This document shows positions 40,518 to 50,988 of a DNA stretch of 64,000 nucleotides, piece by piece. The position numbers were made by a program, and so were the translations under genes. Within the stretch, counting starts at the first letter, position 1. The number at the start of each line of letters is the position of its first letter. The notes below the pieces were generated by a model. It searched no databases. It was given only the letters and a program-made list of their open reading frames with translations, and was not told the DNA's origin. This DNA comes from Saccharomycopsis fibuligera x Saccharomycopsis cf. fibuligera (lineage: Eukaryota; Ascomycota; Saccharomycetes; Ascoideales; Saccharomycopsidaceae): the NCBI GenBank assembly GCA_001936135.1, contig CP012810.1:1488001-1552000 (forward strand). The letters are read 5' to 3'.

Positions 40518-43500
40518 ATGGATGATGGATATCCAACCACCAGTTCCAGCACAATGAGGAATAGGCCCCACGCTAAACAGCGCATCAGCCCCTGGCGCTA
40601 TGTGGCCATTATATTGCGCAATACTGTCCGCAGCTCCTACAACCGCGGTAAGCGTCTTGTCCTCCTATTGAACTGGCTCTACATCTTCACTGCCTTTTTA
40701 TCGTATTACTCGCTTAAACTCTTTTGGAACAATATTTGGCTATGCTACGTTATTCTTGTGTTGTTCTGCACGGCCGCCCTGATATTTATTTACTCAAATT
40801 TCAAAAAACTCAACCAACAGAACAACCTTTCGGTCAATTACTCGTCTTTTAGCGAAACTCACAAGATCAAATTACAAAAATTTGCCTTTGTTGATCCAGA
40901 TAACTGGCAAAATGAGCTTCATGCGTTAAACAAAAAAAGTCCAGAGCTAGACAGATTGATCTACCCGGATTCAATGCTCGTGTCTTCTATTTTGGATCAG
41001 ATTGTGAATTTGATTATTAACAGCTTTGTCAAGCCATGGTACAATTCTATCAATAAAAACAAACATGAGCATGATGACTTATTCATTGACGAAGTGAAAA
41101 TTAACATCAAATATGCGATCACAAACTTGTACTTGAAGTTAAGCGTTATTGACTTTGCCAACTTGATCGTCCTTAGGCTAGTACCAATAATCACTGACCA
41201 TTTCAATCACTTTGTTACTGCCAAAACTATGATCAAAAAAAAATATTTGCTAAATAACAATACCGCATCAGCTAGCGGCAAGCAAGGTAGTAGAAAGCTA
41301 CATCCTGATGATAGCATTTTGAACTTGACTGATGAAAAACAAATCAACTTATTGATCTCGAAATTCTATAATCATGGCAAATTGCACCCGGCTGTTAATG
41401 CTTTCAGAGAAAATGTTCAATTCAGCTCATTTAGCAAGAAAAATCATTTAAGAAGTAAACTCAACAAGATTTTACCGCTCATTTTGAGTAAAAATGAAGT
41501 ATCCTGTCCACCAGTAAGCTTGCTAGTGCGTGAAATTGTTGTCAACTGTGTATTTTTACCGGTAATCAATATGGTTGTTGAGCCGGATTTCTGGAATCAA
41601 TTAGTAGTGGAAAAAATTGGCAGCACTTTGAAAGACCGCACCAAGGTTATACAACTTAGAGCAGAGTTACAAAAACATAGTAAGAACGCCACAGCAAAGG
41701 GAAAAGCATCTAAAAAATCTAGTGCTATTGGTAATTCAAACAATGAAAAAGATAAACCTTCCAAAAAGAAAGCATCTCCTCAGGATCACAATGGCCTTTT
41801 TGAGTTGAAACTTACGTTGAGTACCACTCAGTCAATTTTTGAAAAATTCTTGAAGAAAATCAATAAGAGTACTTCAATTGTGGATTTAAGACAACTAAAA
41901 TTTTACATAAGTTTGCAATTGCAAAAGACTCTAAGAAGCGAAGATTATAGATCTGCAGTTAAGGAGTTTTCCAACCAAAACCAAAAGTCAGATCAGTCAG
42001 CAGCAGTTATAAACAAGAATGATGCCAAAAGGGCTAAAGAAATATATGATCGCTACAAGATTTTAATTAAACGGTTGCAAATCGTTCAATTGACTTTAAC
42101 CAACAGAATCAACAATCTCAATTTCGAGCAGCAAAGCAATAATCTTGATAATCAGTCTATTCATTCCATCCAGTCTACATCCACTAGTAAAAACATCCCC
42201 ATCCACACGATAAAAAACAGTACTGGGCAACACCAAAAAGTAGACTTGCCTTTGTTAACAATTTTGAATGACCCAAGTTTGCTTACTTACTATATGGAGT
42301 ATATGGATCAAAATAATAAAACTCTTTTGCTTCAATTTTGGTTAGTGGTGAACGGGATCAAGAATCCTCTTGAAGATTCGCAGCTCATTAACGCTGATGA
42401 TATTTACGTTGAAGATCATCCGGGTGGAGATTTCAACAACCCTAAAGACGGTTCTGCCATTGACGCTGATATTAACAGCAATTTGAGTTTTGCTAATGAT
42501 ATTAAACTGATATTCGCTAATTATTTCAGCAGCAAGCTAATAATTGAAAATAACAAGATTGTCTATGAAAATGTTGAGAATTTTGTCAAGTACTATGATT
42601 TTTACAAAGAGTTTCTTGAAAATCACAAGATCAATAATGGTTTGGACGGTCAAGAATCAGCTGACATTTCTGGGAACGGCGAAGCATACTACACTGAAGA
42701 CTACAACGATTATGAATTATACAATAAAAAATACGAGCTCAACAAATTATTCATCAAGGCTAGAAAATCAATTTTAGTGTTGCAGGCCAACGTTTTCAAA
42801 TACATGGAAAAAGATCTTGAAAATTTCAAAAATTCCAACGTTTATTTGAAATTATTAGCAGCGGAAAACAACCGTTTGAGTGAATTAAGCGAAACTAATA
42901 ACTTGTCAGAAAACAACAGCAATAACAATGGTATCCATAAAATTGTTGCATCCAAAAGACTATCTACACATGGTGAATCTTCATCAATTAATGGTCTAGG
43001 AATCAAATACGAAGAAACTAACGGAGATCCATTATCGAACTACAATGACGACGATGATGATCCAGTGGCCGCACTTTCGAAATCTGTAAACAGTCTCAAG
43101 AATTTAGGAGCCAGCACCCCTAACAGTGCCCACGATAGCAAAATTTTTGATGACAATGATGAATTGGTGGTTAGTTATGATGTGATTAATGCAGTTGAAC
43201 ATGCATTGAATGAGATTATTGAAAACAATAACGATTATAAAAGTTATGGTGCTTCAAAACTCAAGAATGATATTTTGTTCAAGTCAGTATTGAAGGATAG
43301 TGATGCTTTAGAAGATAGTTCCGCTACTAACAATGGCGATGGCAGTTCTAACAATTCAAATAATTCATCAAGAACTAATTTGAAATTATTTAGTGGTTAC
43401 AAGGATATCTTTGGGCAAACTTCATCGTTATTTAAGAGCGATTTTAGCGATAATACAAACAAAAACAATAGCAATGATAGTTCCAATGCTGCTAATAATT

Positions 43501-45470
43501 CTAGTGGCAGCAACATTGCTGGCACTTCTACTCTGGCTTCTTCTATTGTGGAAAACCCTCATAACAGATTATTTGACAATGCCGACGAACTCGACGAAAT
43601 CAATGATATGGACTCTGTAATTTCCGAAATGATAAATTCTGAAACCATTGGCGAATATGAAACCCCTGAAGTTCGATTAGCTGCTCCCGGTGACTTAAGC
43701 TTAGCTGAAGAAATTGATAAACTTACGAGTGATATTGAAAATTTGAATAATCAGGTCCATATCCTACAACCATTGTTAAGAAAAGCTGAATTGACTAACA
43801 ATATTGCAGAGCTTCGGATTTTGAGAAAGGCTAATATTAGTTTACAGCGTGAATTACAGTTAAAGGATTTACAAAGACAACAATATATTGTTCAAGAAAA
43901 TGATAATAGTTTGTACGGGAAGTCCCGAGTCAGTATACAGTCATATATAACGGGCACTGATGAGAAAACTAACCGAGGATATACTTCTTATATCATAGAG
44001 GTGCAGAAAATAAAAAGAAATAATGATGGCGGTGGTGATGGTAATGGTACTAATGATGAAACAGTTCTGGCAGGCTGGATTGTGGCCAGAAGATACAGTC
44101 AATTTTACATGTTGAACAAGTACTTGAAGTCCATCTACCCGAAAGTAAAACTTCTCAATTTTCCCAAGAAAAACATCATTTCGCTAAATCAAACCCAACA
44201 AAAGATGTTGATTGAGACTAGAAAAAAGCTATTGGAAATGTTTCTACAAAAGTTGTTAGAGATGCCAGAAGTTTGCAAAAGTAGAATCTTTAGATTGTTT
44301 CTATCGTCGCAAAATTTCACTAATGACATCTTTAGTAAGAAGAAATTCCGATTACAGGAGCTTCAAGCAAGCGAAGGAAAAGATGGCGCTAATGCATCAG
44401 TACCATCAACTGAAGCCAACCACGGCCAACCTGATAGTCGTCTTAAATTTGCTAGCCGTGGCGGCGGCAGTAGTTTTCCTGTTGCGTCTGCTGGTGATAT
44501 AAATGGAAATGGTGATGTTAGTGACAATAACCCCAATTCAGGTTCTAGATACAAAGCCATTGAAGACGTAACTGCGAAATTATACAATGGTATAACTAAC
44601 GGTATTGAATACTTAAACGGATCACTTATATTCGCAAACAATGATGCTCAAAATGCAGGGTTAACTAATGGATTACAGAAATTGGCTGGGGTAGGTAATA
44701 TTGGAACTTTCAACTTTTCCAACAATAACAACAAGACCGATAGTAATTTTTTTGCAGGCAATGGTGCCGAGAATAGTAATGCCAAAAATGGCGGCAATGC
44801 CAATGGCAGTAGTGGAGGAGATGCAGATTTACAAAACGAATTAAACTCATACGATGACGACAAAACCACCTTCGTGAAACCAATCTGTGATTTATTTTTA
44901 TCAATTTTTGCCTTAAATAAAAGCAATAGTTGGTTAAGAGGTCGAGCAATCTTGGTAGTTTTGCAACAGTTGCTAGGAAGCACAATTGAGAAAAAAATTA
45001 GAGAATATTTATCGATTGTTAAGTCGGAGAATAAAGTTATTGATTTGTTAAATCTTGCCAAGGATTCATTGTGGCCTCAGGGGGTGTTTTTTTTGACTGC
45101 GAGAAGGTTAGCTGAGGAAGCTGCAGCGGCGATGACAACGGCAGCAAATGGTGCTACTGGTGGTTTGAATGGTTCCAGTGGTGCTAATAACAATAGAAAT
45201 GGCAATGAGGGCACTACAGCACCACCAAAGAAAGAACGCACCGATATTGAAAAAAACAATAGCAGAAACGAAGCTAAAACATTGCTAGAAATTATCATTA
45301 CTGATATCAGTAGTAAGATTGTTGGATTGCAAAATTCAAAATTTGCTGCTGCTGAATTGCATAATATGATGCAAAATGATATCTTGAATACTCATTTAAT
45401 TTTCACTTTGGTTGATGAAATTTTAGATGCTTTGTTTCCTGAAATTGCTAATAGTACTAGTGGAAAGTGA
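40518..45470 (+). CDS. MDM1: Mdm1, PXA-RGS-PX-nexin protein of ER contact sites
   Basis: A sorting-nexin-like tether. In S. cerevisiae Mdm1 is an ER-anchored protein at nucleus-vacuole junctions that binds phosphoinositides by its PX domain and influences lipid droplets and mitochondrial inheritance. The 1650-residue protein has two N-terminal membrane segments (about 45-68 and 74-97), a PXA domain (about 120-380, from FVDPDNWQNELHALN), an RGS-like domain (about 585-770, LLTYYMEYMDQNNKTLLLQFWLVV), a coiled coil near 1060-1125, a PX domain (about 1136-1270, with GWIVARRYSQFYMLNKYLK) and a nexin-C domain (about 1450-1640). It is over 500 residues longer than the S. cerevisiae protein because of Asn/Ser/Asp-rich linkers. 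Domain order is complete. It is divergent from SKO1. Confidence 0.93.
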   Translation: MDDGYPTTSSSTMRNRPHAKQRISPWRYVAIILRNTVRSSYNRGKRLVLLLNWLYIFTAFLSYYSLKLFWNNIWLCYVILVLFCTAALIFIYSNFKKLNQQNNLSVNYSSFSETHKIKLQKFAFVDPDNWQNELHALNKKSPELDRLIYPDSMLVSSILDQIVNLIINSFVKPWYNSINKNKHEHDDLFIDEVKINIKYAITNLYLKLSVIDFANLIVLRLVPIITDHFNHFVTAKTMIKKKYLLNNNTASASGKQGSRKLHPDDSILNLTDEKQINLLISKFYNHGKLHPAVNAFRENVQFSSFSKKNHLRSKLNKILPLILSKNEVSCPPVSLLVREIVVNCVFLPVINMVVEPDFWNQLVVEKIGSTLKDRTKVIQLRAELQKHSKNATAKGKASKKSSAIGNSNNEKDKPSKKKASPQDHNGLFELKLTLSTTQSIFEKFLKKINKSTSIVDLRQLKFYISLQLQKTLRSEDYRSAVKEFSNQNQKSDQSAAVINKNDAKRAKEIYDRYKILIKRLQIVQLTLTNRINNLNFEQQSNNLDNQSIHSIQSTSTSKNIPIHTIKNSTGQHQKVDLPLLTILNDPSLLTYYMEYMDQNNKTLLLQFWLVVNGIKNPLEDSQLINADDIYVEDHPGGDFNNPKDGSAIDADINSNLSFANDIKLIFANYFSSKLIIENNKIVYENVENFVKYYDFYKEFLENHKINNGLDGQESADISGNGEAYYTEDYNDYELYNKKYELNKLFIKARKSILVLQANVFKYMEKDLENFKNSNVYLKLLAAENNRLSELSETNNLSENNSNNNGIHKIVASKRLSTHGESSSINGLGIKYEETNGDPLSNYNDDDDDPVAALSKSVNSLKNLGASTPNSAHDSKIFDDNDELVVSYDVINAVEHALNEIIENNNDYKSYGASKLKNDILFKSVLKDSDALEDSSATNNGDGSSNNSNNSSRTNLKLFSGYKDIFGQTSSLFKSDFSDNTNKNNSNDSSNAANNSSGSNIAGTSTLASSIVENPHNRLFDNADELDEINDMDSVISEMINSETIGEYETPEVRLAAPGDLSLAEEIDKLTSDIENLNNQVHILQPLLRKAELTNNIAELRILRKANISLQRELQLKDLQRQQYIVQENDNSLYGKSRVSIQSYITGTDEKTNRGYTSYIIEVQKIKRNNDGGGDGNGTNDETVLAGWIVARRYSQFYMLNKYLKSIYPKVKLLNFPKKNIISLNQTQQKMLIETRKKLLEMFLQKLLEMPEVCKSRIFRLFLSSQNFTNDIFSKKKFRLQELQASEGKDGANASVPSTEANHGQPDSRLKFASRGGGSSFPVASAGDINGNGDVSDNNPNSGSRYKAIEDVTAKLYNGITNGIEYLNGSLIFANNDAQNAGLTNGLQKLAGVGNIGTFNFSNNNNKTDSNFFAGNGAENSNAKNGGNANGSSGGDADLQNELNSYDDDKTTFVKPICDLFLSIFALNKSNSWLRGRAILVVLQQLLGSTIEKKIREYLSIVKSENKVIDLLNLAKDSLWPQGVFFLTARRLAEEAAAAMTTAANGATGGLNGSSGANNNRNGNEGTTAPPKKERTDIEKNNSRNEAKTLLEIIITDISSKIVGLQNSKFAAAELHNMMQNDILNTHLIFTLVDEILDALFPEIANSTSGK

Positions 45471-45970
45471 GATAGCGTTTGACTGTATCTGATGAGTGCT
45501 CTCCTAAGGATTGTCTGAATTCATTCATATTTTATACTTTGTTTTGACTCTTTTTCTGTTCCAGAATATTGTGCTTACAAAGATTCATTTTTTTTCATGA
45601 ATTTTTTTTTTTTTTTTTTAGTTTTATCTTTTTTGAGATTCATTTGCCATCAGTCTTGGTCTTGTAGTTTTGCTTTTTTTTTTATTTTAAGTTTGTTTTT
45701 TTTTTCTTTTTTTAGATGTTGCTTTTTATTTAATGATTTCAGTTGATTTATGCTTTTTTAATGATCTTTATTGTTGCTTACTATTTACGTTGAGTTTTTC
45801 TTCAATTATCTACTTTTAATGAATATTTTGCTTTTCTTTTCTTACCTTAACTATAATCATTTATACTATAGCCTTTCCAAGACTTCTCTTTTTACATTAA
45901 TAGACTAATCAAAATGATAAAGAAATATTTATTGATACACACTTACGCAAATAAATAAATTCGATTCAAC
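45471..45970. other. Convergent MDM1-IPI1 spacer, T-rich
   Basis: These 500 bp are very T-rich on the plus strand, with T-runs at 45602-45619, 45676-45685 and 45697-45714. They hold the 3' ends of two convergent genes. No gene was recognised. Confidence 0.55.
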
Positions 45971-47041
45971 TCAATTCACCCCAATACTTTTTTTGTAAAG
46001 ATCCTCATTTTCTATGAACTGGTTAATCGTATTGAGCAACCCTTTACCGACTCTACCCAACTCCCCACCTTCTTTAATAATATTATTAACTTCTCTAACC
46101 ATACTATCAGCAAAAATCTCACACAATACTTTTCTCCGTATCAAGATATCTTCGCATCTCAAGTTATTCAAATCGTTCAAATCATGATTCAAAGATCTGG
46201 AAAATAATTGCAAATGGTTGAATGGGTTGGGTATATCCGGATTCAAATATTTCGAGGACATTGGATGCAAACCATCGATATCTTCTTCTTCTTCCCCGTC
46301 TTTTCCTTCACTGTTATCATTTTCGGAGGCCGTCTTACCCAACGCACCATAAGATATAAAATTATTCAACACTTGCAAGTGTCTCAATTTGACATTTTTA
46401 CCACTTGATTTGCTGCTATTTGACATTTCTGAAGAAGATCCAATATTTACTGATAATGAAACATTCTGCTTATTGGCATCAAGGGGCCAGTTTAAAAGAC
46501 TGAAAAAGCATTTCATCAATTTGATCCAATTATTGTTCACCAAATATTCCAAGCAATCCAACTGAGTCAACGCTTCAAGAAATTTGGTGGAATCGTTCCT
46601 AATTGCGACATTGATATGTGTCATTGCACTTTGAATATATAAAATAATCATATTATAATTTAGCTGCACGCTGACTGGAGAACACATCTTTAACGTATTG
46701 TAAGCCTCAGTGCGCACTTGAGTTGAAGAATCAATGATAAGCTTGGCAATAGAATTTAGAAGACTTTTCATTAAAGTTGGATGATCTCTCAAATGTTTCT
46801 GAATAAATAATACTGCTTCTTTCCTCACTTGTGGAGTATTATGTTTGGTTAAACTAATATTTCGTAAAAGTTCTTCTTCAGAAGTCTTGTGTTTCATCAC
46901 TGATTGAAGCGGCACATTGATGCTCTTCACAGTGAAGGAAGTATCGGTGGCATTAGAGGCCTTTGGTTTGGTTTTACCAACCTTAAGCTTTTGCTTGGTA
47001 AAGTCCTTAGTCTTTTCCTTCTTCTTTCTTTTAGAACCCAT
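45971..47041 (-). CDS. IPI1: Ipi1, Rix1-complex subunit for 60S ribosome maturation
   Basis: A subunit of the Rix1 complex (Rix1-Ipi1-Ipi3), which associates with pre-60S particles and the AAA ATPase Rea1/Mdn1 and is needed for ITS2 processing; it also has reported roles in replication licensing. The 356 residues match the usual length. The N-terminus is Lys-rich (MGSKRKKKEKTKDFTKQKLK) and is followed by the family block KPKASNATDTSFTVKSINVP (about 25-44), then helical ARM/HEAT-like repeats (for example LLRNISLTKHNTPQVRKEAV and TQVRTEAYNTLKMCSPVSVQ). The relative in animals is Tex10. It is divergent from RQC1. An RRPE-like element upstream fits ribosome-biogenesis control. Confidence 0.9.
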   Translation of the reverse strand: MGSKRKKKEKTKDFTKQKLKVGKTKPKASNATDTSFTVKSINVPLQSVMKHKTSEEELLRNISLTKHNTPQVRKEAVLFIQKHLRDHPTLMKSLLNSIAKLIIDSSTQVRTEAYNTLKMCSPVSVQLNYNMIILYIQSAMTHINVAIRNDSTKFLEALTQLDCLEYLVNNNWIKLMKCFFSLLNWPLDANKQNVSLSVNIGSSSEMSNSSKSSGKNVKLRHLQVLNNFISYGALGKTASENDNSEGKDGEEEEDIDGLHPMSSKYLNPDIPNPFNHLQLFSRSLNHDLNDLNNLRCEDILIRRKVLCEIFADSMVREVNNIIKEGGELGRVGKGLLNTINQFIENEDLYKKSIGVN

Positions 47042-47628
47042 TGTGTATGTGCGTTTATTTTTTTTTTTTTTTTTTTTGTGTGTGTGTATATATATATATA
47101 TATATAAACTGCTATTGATGCTGTTAGATCCATATCAGCAAAATGTCAATCTCATCTCATCTCGCTTCTAGTAAATAAAAAAAAAAAATTTTTCTATACA
47201 ATTTCCGAGGGCAAAAACTCGACCATTCTATACTGCAAGTGCATGTGAGTACCGAGGGTATATATTACTACTAGCTGGTGTGGGTGAAGTAAGTTCATTA
47301 ACGGTGACTATATGTCAGAAGTAACACCAATTAAATTGTTTCTTGAAGAGCAGCTAAAGCGGAATCTTATTCCCACTTCAGCAACTATACAATTAAAGTA
47401 TCCAGCTTCTTCTGTTTGGCTTCTGCTATTCAACTACCTCAATGACCCGTAAAGTTGGAACCTTAGATGAGATAACCCGGCCCTAGTAATAGTAATCGAA
47501 TAACTCATAAGCGCCGAGCTCTGCAGTTTTGCTTTGCCTTTCCAGCATTTGATCTTTTGAAGATGTATAGTACCAGATTATTCTCTTATATATATATATA
47601 TACATATATCTGACAATAAAATTCAACA
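47042..47628. promoter_or_regulatory. Divergent IPI1-RQC1 promoter
   Basis: 587 bp between divergent genes. Next to IPI1 lie a T-run (about 47059-47078) and a (TG)n(TA)n microsatellite (about 47078-47106). The sequence AAAATTTTTC at 47185-47194 matches the RRPE core, and a doubled ATCTCATCTC just before it (about 47149-47163) resembles the PAC element of ribosome-biogenesis genes with one mismatch. An alternating TA stretch (about 47586-47602) lies near the RQC1 start and could serve as its TATA region. Confidence 0.5.
47185..47194. promoter_or_regulatory. RRPE-like element upstream of IPI1
   Basis: AAAATTTTTC matches the core of the rRNA-processing element about 145 bp upstream of IPI1. It sits at the end of a longer A-run, so chance is possible, but its target gene is of the right class. 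Confidence 0.4.
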
Positions 47629-49776
47629 ATGAGTGCTAGGCAGATTCGCAAGTTAGAAGAATTGCAAAAGCAAAAAGAAGAACAAGAGAGACTTATTGCT
47701 GAGCAACACCTGGGCTCCGAGGACAATGATGAAGAAGATGATACTGTCAAGCCAAAGGCTAATCTTTTTGATCTCCTAGGAGGTAGCGATGATGACGATG
47801 TTGAAGATAGTGATAATGACAGCGAAGAGAATAATAATGATGAAGCGGTAGCTTTCGAAGATAAGGAGGAAGAAATATCAAACACTGCTAGTGATGGAAG
47901 TCAAGCGACAGTCCCAAAATCTTTAAAAGCCGAAAACGCAGATAAACTTTCAACAAAGTCAGACAGTGATGACGGAGATGTGTTCCATGATGCTAGCGAA
48001 CCTGCTGCCACTCCTTTAAAATCAGGCAGGAACAGAAAGAAGAATCAGAAAAAGAAGAACCAGAAAAAGAATAAAAAAAAGGAAAAAGCAGCCGCCTCTG
48101 CTGGCAACAGTACCGAAGTGTCAATTGAAAACACACCAGAAGTTAGTACACCTCAACCTAATCAAACCCCAACACAACAACAAACACTGACCAAAACCAC
48201 AAAAATAGTCGTTCCAGAACAATACATTGATCCTGGTTTTAGCAACTTCACCGCCCAAGATTTTAAAGACACTCTACCATTATTACAATTCAACACCAGA
48301 AATTTGGATCCCGATAACGAATATAAAGAACTTTTTGGTCACATTTCAAGCAAAGTCCTCAATGACGCTGATTCCACAACTTCAAGTTTCACTAGTCCTG
48401 AAGTACTTGCACAAATCAAGCAAGTTGCTCAAAGAGTGCGCAATTGGGGTGGTAAAGATCGCAGAAGTATGCCTGGTACTACTAGAAAATTAACGTTAAC
48501 TAAGATTAGAGATGATTGGATCCCAACAAATGTGAAAAACATCACCATGTCTGAACTTTCTCATAGAGAAGTGAAAGAGTTGAAACAGACAAAAAATTCT
48601 AATGACTGGATTGATGTGATTGAAGATGAAACTAAACAGGAATACAATGCAGGAATTAGATATTTCCGATTCACCAGCAATAGAAATGAAACTGCTCTTA
48701 ATGCTCATTTTCTCTTATCTGTTTCCATTAGGCCAAATCATGAGACATTGATTCATTTGCTTCAAGCAAATCCATATCATGTTGAATCAATCCTACAAGT
48801 TTCAAATATCTTGGTAAGACAAGGTGACAAATCTAACAACAATGGGTTAATTGAAAGAGCATTATTTGTATTTGACCGCGCATTGAAGGCAAATTTCCAA
48901 CTTGGTACTGCTCTAAATAGACTCCCGTTTGAATATTTTTTGAATCGTCAATTTTATTTGGCAATTTTTAAATACATCAACGTGTTAACCCAAAAGGGAA
49001 CTTTTTTTACTGCTTTCAATTATTGCAAGTTGCTTCTTTCCATCAATCCAACAGAGGACCCATACGGGGTAAGATATTTTTTCGATTTTTATGCAGTAAT
49101 GGCTCAAGAATATCAGTATTTGATTGATTTTACTCAGAGTGCATTATGCCAATCTTACATCAACTGGATCACCCCAGGCTTAATGTATTCTGTTGTGCTA
49201 AGTTATTTGCACTTGAATAAACCTGCAGAAGCTGCAAAAGCCCTTGCTGACGCATTTAATATGTACCCATACTTGGGTCTCCATTTACTCGAAGACGTTT
49301 GCAAAACTCAGCTCGGTAGCTTGAACCTAAACACTAAATTCGTTAACCATATTTATAAGAACTTGAGCTCTAATGTGGAACTTCTAAGCCAAACATACTC
49401 AGTAAGGGCCAAACTCATGTGGAAAGACATTAACCATATCAAATTCCTCAATGCGGAATTAATCAAAATTTTGAACACTGCTAATGTGGCAGATTTACAA
49501 TGTGACAAGATTGGTGAAGAAATCGCTTCAAATTTGCTACGATATGCAATTTTGTCTAATGAAAATTCGTTAATGTCGAAGATTCCAAAGGAGTTTTGGA
49601 CCGATAACGAAATTTTTGAGTATGATGTGTTACCTCCGAATAATCCTAGTGCTGAACTGTTTAGTTCTATGGTTGATGATAATGTTATTGGGCAAGCAAT
49701 TTTGGAAGAATCGCAAATTGACTATCTTGAACAGTTGACCCAAGAACAATTGAATTTTGATGAGGGGCAGGGGTAG
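47629..49776 (+). CDS. RQC1: Rqc1, TCF25-family ribosome quality-control factor
   Basis: A component of the ribosome quality control complex, which works with the E3 ligase Ltn1, Rqc2 and Cdc48 on stalled 60S subunits. The 715-residue protein belongs to the TCF25 (hNulp1) family. The N-terminus has a charged coiled coil (MSARQIRKLEELQKQKEEQE), then acidic stretches (about 25-90) and a Lys-rich block (about 135-155), which may contact rRNA. The TCF25 domain runs from about 200 to 680 (for example FSNFTAQDFKDTLPLLQFNTRNLDPDNEYKELFG, here described by its position at about 203-240, and YHVESILQVSNIL near 384-396). In S. cerevisiae it is YDR333C, next to IRC3 (YDR332W) and GPI8 (YDR331W), both also nearby here, which supports the call. 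Confidence 0.93.
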   Translation: MSARQIRKLEELQKQKEEQERLIAEQHLGSEDNDEEDDTVKPKANLFDLLGGSDDDDVEDSDNDSEENNNDEAVAFEDKEEEISNTASDGSQATVPKSLKAENADKLSTKSDSDDGDVFHDASEPAATPLKSGRNRKKNQKKKNQKKNKKKEKAAASAGNSTEVSIENTPEVSTPQPNQTPTQQQTLTKTTKIVVPEQYIDPGFSNFTAQDFKDTLPLLQFNTRNLDPDNEYKELFGHISSKVLNDADSTTSSFTSPEVLAQIKQVAQRVRNWGGKDRRSMPGTTRKLTLTKIRDDWIPTNVKNITMSELSHREVKELKQTKNSNDWIDVIEDETKQEYNAGIRYFRFTSNRNETALNAHFLLSVSIRPNHETLIHLLQANPYHVESILQVSNILVRQGDKSNNNGLIERALFVFDRALKANFQLGTALNRLPFEYFLNRQFYLAIFKYINVLTQKGTFFTAFNYCKLLLSINPTEDPYGVRYFFDFYAVMAQEYQYLIDFTQSALCQSYINWITPGLMYSVVLSYLHLNKPAEAAKALADAFNMYPYLGLHLLEDVCKTQLGSLNLNTKFVNHIYKNLSSNVELLSQTYSVRAKLMWKDINHIKFLNAELIKILNTANVADLQCDKIGEEIASNLLRYAILSNENSLMSKIPKEFWTDNEIFEYDVLPPNNPSAELFSSMVDDNVIGQAILEESQIDYLEQLTQEQLNFDEGQG

Positions 49777-50646
49777 TGAGCTGAAAAAGCGGTATAATAG
49801 TGATTGGTATGTCGCTGTTACGTCTTGTCATTGTCGGGTGATTTTGAACTTCCTTTTTATGATATAATTATGTACTATAAATATGATTCATTGTTCTAGT
49901 TTTGGTTTAGTTTTCTGTGTTACCCTTTTCGTCACTTCTCATCGATGCATAAACTTTCTGTTTTCCAGTATTTCCCTACTTCTTCACACCTTTACTTTTT
50001 TTTTTCTTTGTCTCCATTTCTCCCCTGATAATGTGGAAAACTCAATGGTTTGCCAGTGCCAAAAAGACGTGGAAAATCATATAACGATGATAATGATGAG
50101 CTACATACATCCTAACTCATTGATCCTACATCACTTAGTCATTAGCTGTAACCTAAAAAAGAGTGAATTATACATGTATACTATACCGAACTATTTCATA
50201 AGCTCATGCCCTGACATCTAGATCGATACGTTGTACATTGTATTTTACATTCACTTCATCATATTTAAAAGTTCCACACAAACACACGTTCAAAATAACC
50301 TATCAAATAATATATGACTTTAACGTTGAGTTCAGCCCAAATAAAAACAAAAAGCAACCAAAAGAAAAAGTTTTCCCATGAAAGATGGGGCCAAACAAAA
50401 AGTCAACCAGCCAGATTACTACTTATTATCTTGATACAGCAATATTTTTGTTTATATTATTTTTGATAAATCTGATAAATGATAACGATAACTATAGCAA
50501 TAGCAATAGCATAAATAGAAGGTAGGTAATATATGCTCAAGAGCCCAGATAAATATGAAATATATGACGTATGAAATACCAGAAAAAGATGTTGACGAGC
50601 AAATGTGTTGATATGGAACATATGACCAGCTTAGTGTTGCAATGCT

Positions 50647-50680
<34 letters not shown>

Positions 50681-50988
50681 AAAAATCAAGCGAGTGGAAA
50701 GGCGAAAATGAAAACGAAAATAAAAAGAAAGAAAAAAAATAGTATTAGTAAATAGTGCAATTCGCATGTGCATGCATCAGTGAGAAATAAAACGAAACAA
50801 AATATTAAGAGAGGAAGCTCACAAAAAAAAAATAATAAAAAAAAAAAAAAAAACAATTACAGGTGGGTATTAAGAAGAAGGAGGCAAAGTCAAGTAAGGA
50901 ACCATTAAAGAATCGAAAAGGATGTACAAAATCGAAATGAAAAAAAAAATTAAAGAAATTCAACCCAAACAAAAAATAGTAGACATTA
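49777..50988. other. Convergent RQC1-desaturase spacer
   Basis: 1.2 kb between convergent genes. It has an A-run of about 30 bp at 50649-50678 and a shorter one at about 50837-50853, both in the likely 3' UTR of the desaturase. A 112-codon frame at 49883-50221 lacks any recognisable motif. No RNA gene was recognised. Confidence 0.5.
50649..50678. repeat. Poly(A) tract
   Basis: A 30-bp A-run on the plus strand in the spacer downstream of the desaturase gene. Confidence 0.9.
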
